Positions 42,910-55,420 of a stretch of DNA of 64,000 nt are shown here, in pieces. The notes below the pieces were generated by a model, which worked only from the letters and a program-made list of their open reading frames with translations, searched no databases and was not told where the DNA came from. The stretch is from Apoda limacodes (lineage: Eukaryota > Arthropoda > Insecta > Lepidoptera > Limacodidae): the NCBI GenBank assembly GCA_946406115.1, contig OX291545.1, forward strand, positions 9,562,001-9,626,000, written 5' to 3'. Within the stretch, counting starts at the first letter, position 1. Each line of letters opens with the position of its first letter. The position numbers were made by a program, and so were the translations under genes.

Positions 42910-44890
42910 TATGGTTTTACTGAAAGGGTCAAGTGCAAGTCGGATTCACGCAATAAGGGTAAACCGATTGTAATAAAATTTTGGTAAGTTGTTATACACA
43001 CGCCGGGGAATGTTTCTGAGAAAGAAAAAATGGTTTGGTAGTTTGCATGGAAATTACTAAAACTTGGCTTAAACGTTAAAAATTAAGATTCACGTGAATC
43101 ACCGTTTCTGAAAAATTATTCTCTAGATGGCAAAATAGAGAATGAAAATGTGTATGAGAATTCCGATGTTATTGTATGTAAAACAGTCAACAGTCAAAAG
43201 AAGTTTTTTTTTTAAAGTATACGCAGACGAAGTTGCGGGAATAAGCTAGTATACAATAAATAAATAAATAATTAATATATATATTTTTTTTAATTATTTA
43301 TGTCTATGATAGAATAAAGGCTATTTTTATTTAATATAAATTTTATTCGAAAAAATGTTGTCGTGGTGACAGCCTCCGAAAGTGAGAGAAATAACACTCT
43401 CAAATATTTTGGGTTCTTCAGAGAAATCGGAAGTGTCACGGGATTAAATGGATGTGTCTTAGTTGCCTTTTCCTAGTTTCATTATGAAGGTATTGGTGAC
43501 AGGTTATATTTGCTCACCACTATCAGCAGGTACAACAAATCAATTACTCGAAGTTGAAGACTTTTGTCTGCCTGTCTCGACTTTACTATAGCTGTCCCAA
43601 CAATCAAGGGATCTCAATGTCCTGCATGATCAGATCTTTCTGCCGACGTTGAAATAAGATGTTTCTACTATGTTCGTTCAATAAAAAACGTTCTTTTGGC
43701 ATTGTCGATGATATTGTCTTATCAAATAAAACAGCAGCTGATGACTAAGCGCAGGCTCTTCGGGCACGTTTGGCAGATTTTATGCTTTTCAGGGTATCCA
43801 TTAAACACTATGGTGCATTGAAACAAAAGTGTTAATAGTAAGTTAGAACTGCGAATATACTCACGATTTTATTGGGAAAATTTTAAAATTCATAAAAAGA
43901 GCGTGATTCGCTTTTCTGCCAAGGTAGTAAGAATTGCTGATCTGTGACTAACGATTGTGGTTAAACGGCTGAACCTATTTTAACTTTTTAGTAAATCTTT
44001 AGATGCGAAATTTTATTCCCTGTCATTTTGATACAAGTAATAGTTTCTGTTATGTGCATTGTTTTTCGTTATAAACGAAAAATTAAGAGTTCTAAATTTT
44101 CAGCTCAATAATTTAGCACAAGCCAGAATCCGTTGCAAACTTATATTATTCTTATTTGGGACGACTAAGGTCAATTAAAATTATTTCCGGCTTGTGTATA
44201 TTTATTGGACAGCACAGCCTTTTTTCCGGTTAATTTCTCTGAGTCAACAATATTGCGATAGACAATTTTACAGGCACTAAACCATGATAAAGCAAAAACC
44301 CTCAGATGTCCGCCTACTCATTTTTAAGACTATTTTTACGGCCTTTTGACGGGTTTACCTAAACGAGGAATTCTTGTATTTTATATGAATAACTGAATTT
44401 CGGAAACGACTCCAACGATTTTCATGAACTTTAGTATGCAGGGGGTTTCGAGGGCGATAAATCGATCTAGCTAGGTTTCATTTTTAGAAAACGTTGGTTA
44501 ATCCGTGCTTTCAGGTAAGGATAAACTAAAAAATATGACTCTTTTTGACATCTATTGGCGATTAGTAATACTATTATTTTTACCGACACAGCAATACTAA
44601 AGCTACTTGCCAATAGACGGCGTTGTTAAAAAAGTCTTCTAGGTACTATAAACAAATATGAGGAGTATTAGTATTTATAGTAGTTGTAGTAGTAGTAAAA
44701 ACAAATATTTAAATTAAGCCCGTGCAAAGGGATATCAGTCTCTCACAAGGCACGTCGACAAAAACCGTATGCTTAAAAGTTAAGTCTTAAATACTTAGAA
44801 CTATAAAGAATAATATTTATTCTCTATATTTCCCAAGGAAAAATCTGCCATTATACCTTAATTTAAGCAAAAACCTTTTACTTTTTTCAG
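42910..44890. other. No gene; repeat tails
   Basis: A patch at 44395-44480 (GAAACGACTCCAACGATTTT, TTCATGAACTTTAGTATGC, GGGTTTCGAGGG) looks like a dispersed repeat tail. No gene was recognised. A 5' untranslated exon or promoter of the CRAL-TRIO gene could lie here but is not identifiable. Confidence 0.35.
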
Positions 44891-44896
44891 TAGAGT

Positions 44897-47800
44897 ATGC
44901 CCAGTCCAGACTACAGCGTGGATTTGGAGCTAGGGGATCCGCCTCCCGAGCTGCAAGAGTATGCAAGGATCCACTGCGGAGAGGATCCCTCCACAAGACT
45001 GCAAGCCATCTACGAGTTTCGAGAAATGATTTACGGTAAGCATGTTTTAGACTTGAAGGAAATGCTGTGAAACAGACAGGTATGACAAACTCGCGGCTCG
45101 TGGACAGCGTGCTGGCCATATCACAGAATGTAGACTGTACCTGTGGTGGACAGCCTTTTTTAACCAACCACTTTGGCCCATCGCCACCGCTACGCTGCTC
45201 CTGGTTATATATATATACATATCCCATGTCGTTAATCACCAGCTTTAAAATAATAATGTGTAAAATGTGAAACTATCAACAGAATAATATGGGGTAATAT
45301 GGGGTTTTGAGTTTTTGACAAGCTATAAATAGTAAGTAAATGATGAATTAATTCATATATAACTAGTTGTTATGTTTGATTTAGTGAAAATCTGTTTCAG
45401 AGCGGGGTGAGTGTTCCCCTCACCGCATGGACGACGATTTTCTAATAAGGTTTCTGCGAGCCCGTAACTTCGAGCCGCAAAGGGCTCACAGGCTCGTAAG
45501 TACAAACACAAATACATTATAAAGACGGCATTGACCTTCGTAGAATGGTTTAATCGAGAAGTCGTTTCTAGAAATATACACGTAATTTCAGGAAATATAA
45601 TAAACACGTTTATTGTATATGCACGTAATATGTTCTGTAATCCTTAAATGACCATCCATCCATTTCTAAAGACCTATACAATAGTGCGTAAAATAGAGGG
45701 TAGAGTAACCTATATTAGCCCGATTTTGACAACACAGTATATATGTCTAATTCCTTATACGAAAGAAAATCCATACCAAAATATACAATAGCCAGGTATA
45801 TAAGCTACTAAATATTAAGCAATTAACGTTATAGACGTTTGGTAACTAGTGGCAAAATAATAACTAAACGTCTTTCTTCGGTCCAATTAACTCAAGCGGT
45901 ATCTTAAATTATACGAAAGGACCATCAGATTTAGCTTTTGTAGTGTCTAATTAGTCTTTTTGAAAAAAATCTTATACCCAACACAAATCTCCAGTATTTT
46001 TGAGTGAATTAAAATTAAGCTATACGCAACACAAATAAATCTCTAGTATTTTTGAGTGAATTAAAATTAAGCTATACCCAACACAAATAAATCTCTAGTA
46101 TTTTTGAGTGAATTAAAATTAAGCTATACCCAACACAAATAAATGTCTAGTATTTTTGAGTGCATTAAAATTAAGCTATACCCAACACAAATAAATCTCT
46201 AGTATTTTTGAGTGAATTAAAATTAAGCTATACCCAACACAAATAAATGTCTAGTATTTTTGAGTGAATTAAAATTAAGCTATACCCAACACAAATAAAT
46301 CTCTAGTATTTTTGGGTGAATAAAAATTAAGCTATTATTATTAGAAAATTCTACATAAAAGTCATTCATCAATAATTTAATAAGTTACATGAATGTCATG
46401 AATAATATGGGGTAATAAGTTCGTGATTCTTTTCAACTGAGTTGTAATGATTATATTTGTATTCTGAAGCAGAAGGAATTTTTGAAAGTTCAGTTCAGGT
46501 TGAGGATGGCTGGTCAGGGTCCGAGGACCCTCCAAGCTTAAGCCCTCCTCCCCTGAGCTTGAGGGCCCTCCGATTGCTACGCTACTGATTGTAACAACAA
46601 TAAGGGGCGTTATATGTTTTTTGTCCTTCATTTATTCCAATCTTAGGACAGCTGCATAAGTTGATCTGGTCAAATTTAGAAAACTGAAAGTAAGTAGTCC
46701 AATTTAAGAATTATCTTAGTTTTGCGGTCCTGTTTAAGAAACAAAACAACAACAACCTTTCAGACAGTAAAATCAGTATAAATCATGATTTTTTACAGAA
46801 TATTACATTTTAAAATAAGTAATCTTTCACATAAAAAAACTTCTTACGCAAAACATAAAAAAAGCCCAGTTACTGTCAATGTTAGAAACATATTGGCAAA
46901 GGGCTAGTACCGTTTTGGTCGACCCGTTTAAGTGCAGTGTAAAACTGTTATTTAGTACAGAATACAGAGGTCGCACAATTTAGGAGAGAGACCAATTTTA
47001 GTTATCTAGTCAATTAAATGTATGGAGAGCTACCCTTTTTTATTGACATAATAATAAGATAGGTAGCTTTTATCGTTGATTTGTATAATTTATTTATTTA
47101 CCTGAGAAGTACATATTTTTCACCTTAAAATTGATAACATATAAGATTAGGTAGGTATTATATTTGTGGTGTCTCCTCTACTCTCCTCTACGTAGTACAT
47201 AACTCAATGATATCCATCGAGTTTTTTTTAAACGTTTTGAACGAATTCTCGTCCAGAAACGCCATTTCTGAGAGACTAAGAAATTCAAAACGAATGGGTC
47301 TGCTAAATTTTTTTTTTAAAGTGTGGAAAGAAGAATGAGTAATGCTTTATTCAAGTGTCAAGTAAATATCAGAATGGCTGCAGCTATCAATAACTAAAGA
47401 TTATAAAACGTTTTAAAACCTGTCTATGTAGCCTTAAGTTCGTCAGACCTTAATGCGATGCACGTTACTTAAATGTTTGCAACCAATGGACTTCTTTTGG
47501 GGTAGTTCTGAAAATTAAAGTGAGCAAACATGTGGTTTGGGTATACCATAAAGACTATTGGTTGTGCTCAACAATACAGCCTAAACTACTGTGTACTAGA
47601 GACTCAAAACTTTGCACAGAGGTCCTTGCTGTAACGTAGGCGAGTACTAAGTAAGGATTCTGCTTTATTCTAAATGAGGATTGGATGAAAGTAATAATAA
47701 TGGATAAAAATTGGTATTTGGCCTTTAGGTTGAAGAACATTGAGTCGTTTTTGGCAAATCATCAAGAGGGAAGGCAAAATAGTAAATAGGATTCTCATAC

Positions 47801-50800
47801 AATTTCCGTGTATGAGAATCTCGATATTTTTGTTGGTAATGCCATAATCAGTAAAAAGCTTTACTTTTTTTCTAAAGTTTACTTTTTTTCAAAAGGTTAC
47901 TTTTTTTCTAAAGTTTACTTTTTTAAAAGGTCGCGATAATATTAAGCTGGTCCAACTAGTCCTGCTAGTTTGGATGGATGTTTGTTACTCTTTCACGCTG
48001 GACGAATCGGGATGAAACTTGGCATACTTGGCAGGTTAGGTTCTGGAATAGGAAATCTTCATTAGCATAATTAAAGAGTTCCACGCCGATAACCGAATTA
48101 AGAGCGGGCGGAGCCTCTGGCAAAAATTTAGTTAGTGATAAAACTTTGCAAATAAAAAACAGTGTCAAAATGTTTTTAAGCTTTTGTAAGATTTTAGTAG
48201 TTCTGAACTGAAGTGACAAATAAAATTACATAAATGTCGCATAAAAGACATTCAATTTGCATTTAAGAAGGTCAATGAACGAGTAATAAGAAAATGCAAA
48301 TTGCTATTTCTAAATAGGTAGTTACTCGTGTTTACCAAACGGCGCAGCGCATTACCACAGACTTAACATTAATTTCATTCATACAGTCTGCCGTCGAAAG
48401 CAGAGCAGAGCTATCGTGAGGTGCGGTGCACGGAGAGACGAAGGGCGAGCTACCCCACTAACCTACGACGTCACATACATATGTCCAGTCGGTCATACAT
48501 TTAATAGTAGCCTATTTCCTAGTCTAGGCACTAACTTATATGTGTGCCAAGTTTAATTCCGATCCGTGCAGTGGTTGAAGCGTGATTGAGTAACAAACAT
48601 CCAAAGCATAACCAAAATCAAAAGTATTCCACGATCGAAAGTAGTTCAATTTAGTAGGTGATTTCATTTTAAATCGAAATATTGTCATTAATGCACACCT
48701 TGTTAGGCTAACAAGGCTATACTTCCTGCACTTAAAATTTTATGCTTTTCAATCGGAGCACATATTATTATCTGAAAGTTGCATTATTTCTGAATCTAAT
48801 TAAATTTATTAGATAACTTGAAATAACACGAAGTATAAAATGATCTGTGTAGGCAAGTGTCATATATGAAAGAAGTTAACCGTGTCACAAAAAAATATAT
48901 ATACCTAATAATTTATGGATTTAATTTAACCCAAGGCAATCTAAAAATGTCATAATTTCCACTTATCGTGAATCAGTTGGTCCCTTCTTTTCTTTTTTAC
49001 AAGCTTTTATTTAACTTATCATGTGTATATATATATATGTGTATATTGGGTATGTAAATAGGTATGTTTGTTTACGTCTTTCTCGGTGTATAATTGAACT
49101 GAAATTTGTTACCAATATATCCCTCCTAGCCTAGTTGGTAGAGTGGCCGACTGCTGCGCAGAGGGTGTGGGTTCGATTCCCGCATTGGACAAACATTTAT
49201 GTGATAAAAACATTTGTGTTTGTCTTGAGTCTGGGTGTATTTATGTATAATATGTATGTATTTACAAAAAAAAAAGTAATATGTATGTATCTGTATCCGT
49301 TGCCTGGTATCCATAACACAAGCTTTGCTTACTTTGGGGCCAGACGGCGCTGTGTAAAATATTTATATTTATTTATTTATATAACTTCGGTGACAGTGCA
49401 AAAATATGGTACCGTACCCGGAGTTAATCTGATTATGGAGCCGGAAGGTAGAACTCATCAGCTAAACTGTCTTACCGGTATCTCTTCCAGATGGTGAAAT
49501 ACTACCAGTTTAAGGAAGAGAACCCAGAGCTGTTTGAAGACATATACCCTTTGGACCTGAGTCGAATTGGGGACAGTAGCGTGATTGCTGTGCCACCCTA
49601 TCGAGACCAGAGTGGGCGCAGACTACTGCTCTACAGAATAGGTACACGTTTATTGCATCATAATAGATACACTGTATCAGAGTAGGTACACGGTATCGTA
49701 ACAGATACACGGTATCATAATAGATACACGGTATTATAATTATGATACTCCTAAAAAAAATATCGCGACATGTGGAAGTACACTATGTATTGGTCCTGGT
49801 TATTGTCATGTGACAGCAGTCATAAAGGCAAGTTTTTTTTTATACCACTAAGCGGTCGCGTTGCCGACCCTTCAAAAATCTAATAACTCTTTCTTGAAGC
49901 ACCCTGCACCAGCAAAATTGTTAAGTATTAAATTCTAATAAGAGTCCTATCTACATTAACATATTATGTGTTTCAGGATGCTGGGACCCGAAAGACATTC
50001 CAGTTGAAGATTTGTTTAAAGCTACGATAATGTCTTTAGAGCTAGGCATGTTGGAGCCACGCACACAGATCCTTGGCGGGATTGCTCTCTTCGATCTAGA
50101 GAATATTGGTACCCAGCATGCTTGGCAGATCACACCTTCGGTGGCGTCCAAGATAGTGAAGTTATTGGTTGTAAGTATTGTAATGCTTAAAGCATGATTG
50201 TATACAATCAATGACCTACTAAGAAAGTCATTGTATAGAATATTTAAACCAGGGTTTTGCGGGAACTACACAAAAGCACTCGTGGGACTACATAGAGGGG
50301 CTCGTGGTCTACTAACATTTGACTACCGGATTTATTTTTTTTGATATACCACTAAGGTGGCAAACAAGCTTACGGTCCACCTAATGGTAAGCGGTCACCG
50401 TAGCCTATGAACGCTTGCAACATTAGGGGTATCACTCGCGCGTTGCCGACCCTTCAGAAATCTAATAACTTCTTTCTTGAAGAACTCCATACTGTAGTTC
50501 TTGGAAAAAACCTTGGCAGGGAGCTCATTCCACAACTTAAGCGTATGGGGAGCAAAGCAATGTCAGGCATGGTCAGTCATAGGACGGGTGACCACCTAGT
50601 GGCACATTTTCCTGAGTTTTATCGTGCTTTAGAAGGCACGTTAAATCGATTGGTATTGGCTGTTTTTCATATATGCCTCTACAAAAACGCCAACAGCACG
50701 CAAGCTTGCTCTCCTAAATTCACTCGTACCCTCCCATGATGTGGACTTGTTTGTGAAAAGCTTGCCGCAAGTCATTAGGGCTGCAAGTACCTAGTACTCT

Positions 50801-51536
50801 GACTTAACTTTGTGTATCTACTACATACCTATCACATTTGTGTATATATGTCTACATGAATATATTTGTATGTGTGTGTTTATGCATGTTTATGTCTATG
50901 GCAGTCTATATGTATGTCTGCAAATTTGCATTGGGCCAGCACGTTGGACTATGATCTAAGCCTCTATTCTTTAACAAGAGGCCTATGCCCCTGCAGTGGG
51001 AATCAAGTTTAAAGTTTAAAAATATCAAGAACTAATATTCTCGGATAATAATAATATATGTATAAACCACTTGGAACTATTCTTAATTTTTTTCAAACCC
51101 ATTTTGTCTACTATACATAGCTATCTAAATCTGGTTAGATTATACCATAATTGAAAGAAATAAAGTAAAAATTTATTGTTTGTTACAGTCCTGTTTCCCC
51201 GCTAACACTCACGCTATACATATCATCAACCACTCCTGGATATTCGACAAGATATACAACATCTTCAAGCCTCTCCTAAACACGACCATGCAGTCCAGGA
51301 TCTTCTTCCACGGCCACGATAACAAATCCCTTCACAGGTATATACTCCCAGACCATCTTCCTGAAAGATATGGAGGAGTATGGCCTGATTACTCATACAG
51401 GATTTGGTTAGAATCCTTAAGGAAGAATTATGTTGTGGCAAAAGAGATCATCAGTAGTGGCTATAAATTTAGGGAACATGAAATTTGTCCAGACGTAGTG
51501 CGAAAGCTTAAAGAAAATGGCGTAAATATATCGTGA
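44897..51536 (+). CDS. CRAL-TRIO domain protein (alpha-tocopherol-transfer-protein-like), five coding exons
   Basis: A cytosolic carrier of small hydrophobic ligands (family knowledge; ligand unknown). Exons: 44897-45035, 45401-45495, 49491-49641, 49977-50170, 51189-51536; all introns are GT-AG and phases match, giving 308 residues. An acceptor at 44890 suggests an upstream non-coding exon. Residues 47-95 form the CRAL-TRIO N-terminal helices (DDDFLIRFLRARNFEP). Residues 100-265 form the SEC14-type lipid-binding pocket (ILGGIALFDLENIG, HIINHSWIFDKIYNIFKPLL, LPERYGG). It ends ENGVNIS. GC-rich coding exons contrast with AT-rich introns. There are no stops or frame errors. Introns 2-4 hold repeats. 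It is the clearest host gene in the window. Confidence 0.92.
45970..46340 (+). repeat. 52-bp minisatellite in intron 2, about seven copies
   Basis: The unit starts TCTCTAGTATTTTTGAGTGA and ends CCCAACACAAATAAA. Seven copies, mostly identical; a TCTC/TGTC variant alternates in the later copies, and the last copy is degraded. Confidence 0.85.
46341..48350 (+). other. Intron 2, unassigned DNA with repeat tails
   Basis: A segment at 47550-47650 is a diverged relative of the 42235/42790 repeat. Another at 47940-48120 carries a TGGATGGATGTTTGTTACTC / GGATGAAACTTGGCATAC tail followed by CGGGCGGAGCCTCTGGCAAA, as in RTE-type 3' ends. TTTACTTTTTTTC is tandemly repeated at 47868-47925. Confidence 0.45.
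48355..48450 (-). repeat. Short dispersed repeat
   Basis: The reverse complement of CATTCATACAGTC and TATCGTGAGGTGC matches the segment at 11750-11830 (and 39885-39960). Confidence 0.45.
49115..49385 (+). mobile_element. tRNA-derived SINE in intron 2
   Basis: Head CTAGCCTAGTTGGTAGAGTG (box A-like) and GGTTCGATTCCC (box B-like) with a body CAAACATTT...GTTTGTCTTGAGTCTGGGTG and an end near TTTGGGGCCAGACGGCGCTG and ATTT repeats. It lies 105 bases before exon 3. A minus-strand relative is at 52885-53140. Confidence 0.65.
49655..49740 (+). repeat. Short tandem repeat in intron 3
   Basis: AGATACACGGTATCATAAT-like units about 20 bp long, around four copies, with changes between copies. Confidence 0.6.
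49840..49925 (-). mobile_element. CR1-like LINE 3' tail in intron 3
   Basis: Plus strand TTTTATACCACTAAGCGGTC and GCGTTGCCGACCCTTCAAAA, the reverse complement of the CR1-like tail family (see 56640-57010). Internally deleted. Confidence 0.6.
50336..50560 (-). mobile_element. CR1-like LINE 3' end in intron 4
   Basis: Plus strand ATACCACTAAGGTGGCAAAC, GTTGCCGACCCTTCAGAAAT, AAGAACTCCATACTG, AGGGAGCTCATTCCACAACT; this is the reverse complement of the late ORF2 and tail (WNELPAKVF region) of the CR1-like family. Confidence 0.65.
50925..51015 (+). mobile_element. SINE/LINE tail in intron 4
   Basis: GCATTGGGCCAGCACGTTGG, then GGCCTATGCCCCTGCAGTGG. This is the 3' tail of a common repeat related to the 5990-6235 SINE end (CGCACTGGGCC). 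Confidence 0.5.
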
Positions 51537-51629
51537 AATAAGTATGTCAGGGAGTGGTAATGGTTTTTTATGAGTTTACTAGTGAACCTTGTAAACATTG
51601 ATAAATTTATATGAAAACCTGAAAATACA

Positions 51630-51635
51630 AATAAA
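51630..51635 (+). terminator. Polyadenylation signal of the CRAL-TRIO gene
   Basis: AATAAA 94 bases after the stop codon at 51536, in an AT-rich 3' untranslated region. Confidence 0.6.
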
Positions 51636-51639
51636 TTAC

Positions 51640-52620
51640 ATTCAGTATAGATATTCTATCATATAGATAGACAGACTTTAATGTAATATTATTAAGACGT
51701 GCACCTCTTGACAGATCTCGTGCCAAGTAACAAAGGAAAGGTAACGAAATCACACGATTCCAAGCTCATTCCCGCAACTGAATAAGCCAATTCATTTAGC
51801 TCATAATTTAACGTACTTTTACTAAATTTTTATTTTCTTTTTATTAAATCCATAATAATTATTATCATTTTACTTTTGTATTTTGATTAATTTTTTTTTT
51901 TTTCTAATTCGTTCTTATTATTTAAGTCATTTCATATTAAAATTCACTGACCACATGGGGTCTACACAAGAAGGTTCCCTTTAATTTTCCGGGGGTGTTT
52001 TAGCTATAGGGTGATGGAGAAGAAAACTCAATAACGATTCCAAATCGTGGAACGCACTACTAAAAGATTTACTATGAGGCAAAGATTAAAGTTAAAACAT
52101 TTGGATTTTATTTAATACTAGCTGACCTGGCTGAAGTTGTTTTGCCCCGTATCGGATTTTGCGCTATTACTTCGTTTTTGCTTAGGGTTCTGTATTGACT
52201 TTTTTTTTCTTTTTACTCTCCCCTCAGAATCGTATCGTGATGTAAAATTCCTCAAGAGTTGGATATCAAATGTTTTTTTTTAAAATTCGATTGATTAACA
52301 ATGTGTCATAAGATTAGCGTGTATAGTACGTGTGTCAATGTATTATTAATTTTTTAGTTTGGTCTTTTTAATTATTTTGTGTTATTAGTATTTGAGCTTT
52401 ATGTAACATTACAACTCTATAGATTTAAGGAAATTTCGTTATGAAAATTAAATTAGAATTATGTTTCTTCGACCGTGACTCAACCCCCAGGCTCCAGGTG
52501 AAAATCAGCGTTGTGTGTCCAGTCACACGCAGCTTGTGCTGAGCTGTGGCCTATTTGGAACACCTTCATGAACCACAGCCTCATTTTTCTCCACTATTGG
52601 CGCACGGCCTACCCTCACCA
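51640..52620. other. No gene; one repeat tail
   Basis: AT-rich. At about 52120-52150, CTAGCTGACCTGGCTGAAGT looks like the start of a dispersed repeat tail. No gene was recognised. Confidence 0.35.
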
Positions 52621-52624
52621 TAGT

Positions 52625-52860
52625 TCACGAGTGGGCCCAGTGTGGATTGTGGACTTTACCTACTCATTTTTTTTCATTGACATATGCAGGTTTCCTAACG
52701 ATATTTCCATTTACCGTAAAACCAGTAGTGCGAATAATCATTCTGCTGGAGGAATAAAAAAAAAGTCTGGGTGCGATCCTTCGCCCCTCAGGACGCAGAG
52801 TGAAATTGAAACTCTGTCAATTACTTTGTGATTCAGTGTACGTATAGCAGTTTGTCACCT
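52625..52860 (-). mobile_element. SINE, minus strand
   Basis: Reverse complement of the 5990-6235 family: GGGCCCAGTGTGGATTGTGG, GACATATGCAGGTTTCC and a GGTGCGATCC-type box B remnant at the far end. It is longer than the copy at 4912-5012. Confidence 0.55.
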
Positions 52861-52884
52861 CTACCACAAATAAATAGATAAATA

Positions 52885-53140
52885 AATATTTTTGGACATT
52901 ACATACAGCGCTGTCTGGCCCCAAACTAAACAAAGCATGTGCTATAGTTGCCAGTCAACGAATACAAATACGTGTATAATATATATGATTTTTTTTTGTA
53001 AATACATACATATTATACATAGAAAACTCCCAATCTCAAAACAAACACAAAAAGTAAGTGTTTGTCTTGTGTGGGAATGGAATCCACGCCCCTCGATTCA
53101 GAAGTTGCGTCATTACCCACTGAGACACGGAGTTAATTAT
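52885..53140 (-). mobile_element. SINE related to the one in intron 2, minus strand
   Basis: On the plus strand starts with TACAGCGCTGTCTGGCCCCA (the tail of the 49115 SINE reversed) and ends ACTGAGACACGGAG, a degraded tRNA-like head. It contains a diverged copy of the same body. Confidence 0.55.
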
Positions 53141-53455
53141 AATTCAAGAGAAAACGAAGAAAATTAGGATAAGTAATCATAATAATATAGCATCTATCTT
53201 AATAATTTGTGTAAATTAGATCATATTGCTTAGTTGTAAAATATTAGTTAGGGAGTCGTCAAAACCCTGTGATACAAAATTTCAGTTCGGATGAACTATG
53301 TCCTTAAGTACCTATTATGTAATGTAAGCTTTTTTATTTGGAAATTAAATCTACAAGTTGTGTACATGCTAGAATAAAAAATTAAGCATGGGACGTCTTC
53401 TGGCTAAAGCGTACGAACGAACCATGCCTTTGGTCGTAAATGAATATTATAGAAT
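53141..53455. other. No gene seen
   Basis: AT-rich spacer. Confidence 0.35.
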
Positions 53456-53459
53456 ATAT

Positions 53460-53775
53460 ATTTTTTCTAGCTTTGCCCGCGGCTCCGCCCGCCCTAAATT
53501 TGATTATCCGCGTGGGATTCCTACGGCAACTCCTTGACAATGTAAGGAAATTGCTGCTTTAGTTCGTCCACGTAGACGTCAAGGAGTTATTCCTTCGGAA
53601 ACTTTTAATTTTCCGGACTTTGACTTTGACTCTTCCATACTTAATATTATAAATGTGAAAAAGAGTTTGTTTTTTTGTCCTTTCTTTACGTCGCAATGGA
53701 GCCAACGAGGCATATAATCCAAAAAGCTCAAATTTGGCACAGGGATTTCGTATTTATAATATTAGTATGGATACA
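53460..53775 (+). repeat. Dispersed repeat tail with hairpin
   Basis: GCCCGCGGCTCCGCCCGCCC, then CAACTCCTTGAC and, inverted, GTCAAGGAGTT about 50 bases later, then TTAATATTATAAATGTGAAA and CAAATTTGGCACAGGGATTT. This order is typical of abundant lepidopteran LINE or Helitron tails; the family is not assigned. Confidence 0.45.
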
Positions 53776-54090
53776 CTGTTTATTAACGAATCTAGTACGG
53801 TTTAGTTACAGCTACTTATTTGTATTTTTTGTTGTTTTACTTTAGGATTTATGAACTTACACTACAATCACTGTAAGTTTCCTTGTATGTAATACTTACT
53901 TACCATTTTTAGAGCAAAAATAAACAAAATGAAAAGAAACATGACTTTTTGTTTGTGTCTGTCACAGATGAGAGATGTCAAGAAATCGCCGTACTTTATT
54001 CTCCTTAATTCAGTATTGTGTACCTATACATAAATACCTACGCAATGTAGTTGTAACTGCCCGAAATAAGCAAAATAAATATAGTATAGT
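53776..54090. other. No gene seen
   Basis: AT-rich spacer before the minisatellite. Confidence 0.35.
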
Positions 54091-54348
54091 ATGGCATCGC
54101 GTAATGATCGAAAAACACTAAACGGCACATACGGTAAAACACCAAATGACACATACGGTAAAACACCAAACGGCACATACGGTAAAACACCAAACGACAC
54201 ATACGGTAAAACCCCAAACGACACATACGGTAAAACACCAAACGGCACATACGGTAAAAAACCAAACGGCACATACGGTAAAACACCAAACGGCACATAC
54301 GGTAAAACACCAAACGGCACATACGGCAAAACATATAAATCCTTGTAA
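54091..54348. repeat. 24-bp minisatellite open in several frames
   Basis: About nine units of 24 bases (54118-54335) around GGCACATACGGTAAAACACC. Because the period is a multiple of three and the unit has no stops in most frames, the plus frame from ATG 54091 gives 85 residues of an octapeptide GTYGKTPN repeat, and two or more minus frames are also open. This could be a simple satellite rather than a gene; no start context or splice site supports coding. Confidence 0.7.
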
Positions 54349-54690
54349 TGGTACTCCTAGCTTAGATTGAACACTTTGACTCGTATACATCAACAAACGC
54401 AGTGGATAAAATTCACCGTCAGGTTTTTGTTCTCTCCAATTGCTCATAATAAAGATTGTCTCAACAGAAACTTTAAATGTAACGGCTAAAATATATGAAT
54501 ATTTTACAAAATTTTGAAATAATCTTAATTGTTGTAAGATATATTAGAAAGTATGTATAGAACAAAGTTCTCTGAATTTCACTAACGACTTACACAAACA
54601 ACACGTGGCATAGATACGCAGTTCATTACCCGGGTTAGCAGGTAGCGAGACTCTCAATTGAAAGCATTTTCTAGAAAAAAGTAAAAGGCG
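54349..54690. other. No gene seen
   Basis: AT-rich, no recognised features. Confidence 0.35.
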
Positions 54691-54699
54691 GGATCTAAA

Positions 54700-55420
54700 G
54701 CAAGTGTAATTTTATAATAAAATTTTTATGAAATCAACATTTTTGTCACAAAGAAACAAAGGAATTCTTATTGTTGGCCCAACAATATTTTCAGCACAAT
54801 GAACAAAATAATGTAAATAAGTACTTTGTAGGTTCATCCACCTCATCTTCTAAAGTACGTTCATCTTGTTTACACGGCAAATATTTTATATCTAAGTCAT
54901 CCCGATGTATCGGCAATGTAATATTGGAACAGATTTTTTATTGTAAAGATGAAGCCTGCTGATGAAAGGACTCATGTGAATTTTGACCTTTTACCCTGCC
55001 CGCTTTCATTTCATGATGATTGAAGAACAAAGAACTACGTAATGTTTGTTGCCATACTTGCGGTAGATATTTACAAACATCAAATACAATAAGGATTTTG
55101 CCACCCTGCATATATTCTACCGGTTTTAAGGTATTGCTTGAAATGATTTCTTTAGCCATAGAGGAAGCATTATGATTTTAGGAAAAACAATGATTTTTAC
55201 TCAAAAACGCTTGAAGAAGTTTTAAAGTACATTCGAAGAAAGACCACGGGAAGGACATCGAATTTGGGTTGGTTAATAAAAAAACTTTTCTCGACATTAC
55301 AGAAAATGCTCCAGTAAAATCCTATATTTTCTTGCATGGCTTCTTATTCATTTTTTAAAAATCTATCTAATTGTAATAAACAAATAGCGCAATCCTCGTT
55401 CGTCCATTTGAAAGCACAGA
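54700..55420 (-). pseudogene. Possible degenerate protein-coding remnant, minus strand
   Basis: In different minus-strand frames I read protein-like stretches: FKWTNEDCAICLLQLDRFLK (about 55360-55420), the 73-codon open frame 54938-55159 with GGKILIVFDVCKYLPQVW, and LDIKYLPCKQDERTLEDEV (about 54820-54890). Their order suggests a single gene broken by shifts. I do not recognise the family; a decayed transposon is the likeliest source. Confidence 0.3.

Noticed and set aside
49123..49192. tRNA gene
   Set aside because: Box A and B-like motifs are present, but the sequence does not close a cloverleaf with a matched acceptor stem and continues into a SINE body with a repeated tail.
49135..49497. 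120-residue plus-strand ORF
   Set aside because: It runs through the SINE and into CRAL-TRIO intron sequence; no protein-like content.
50407..50739. 110-residue plus-strand ORF in CRAL-TRIO intron 4
   Set aside because: It is antisense to a LINE tail.
54024..54447. Minus-strand repetitive proteins over the 24-bp satellite
   Set aside because: They are open only because the repeat unit lacks stops; no independent coding signal.
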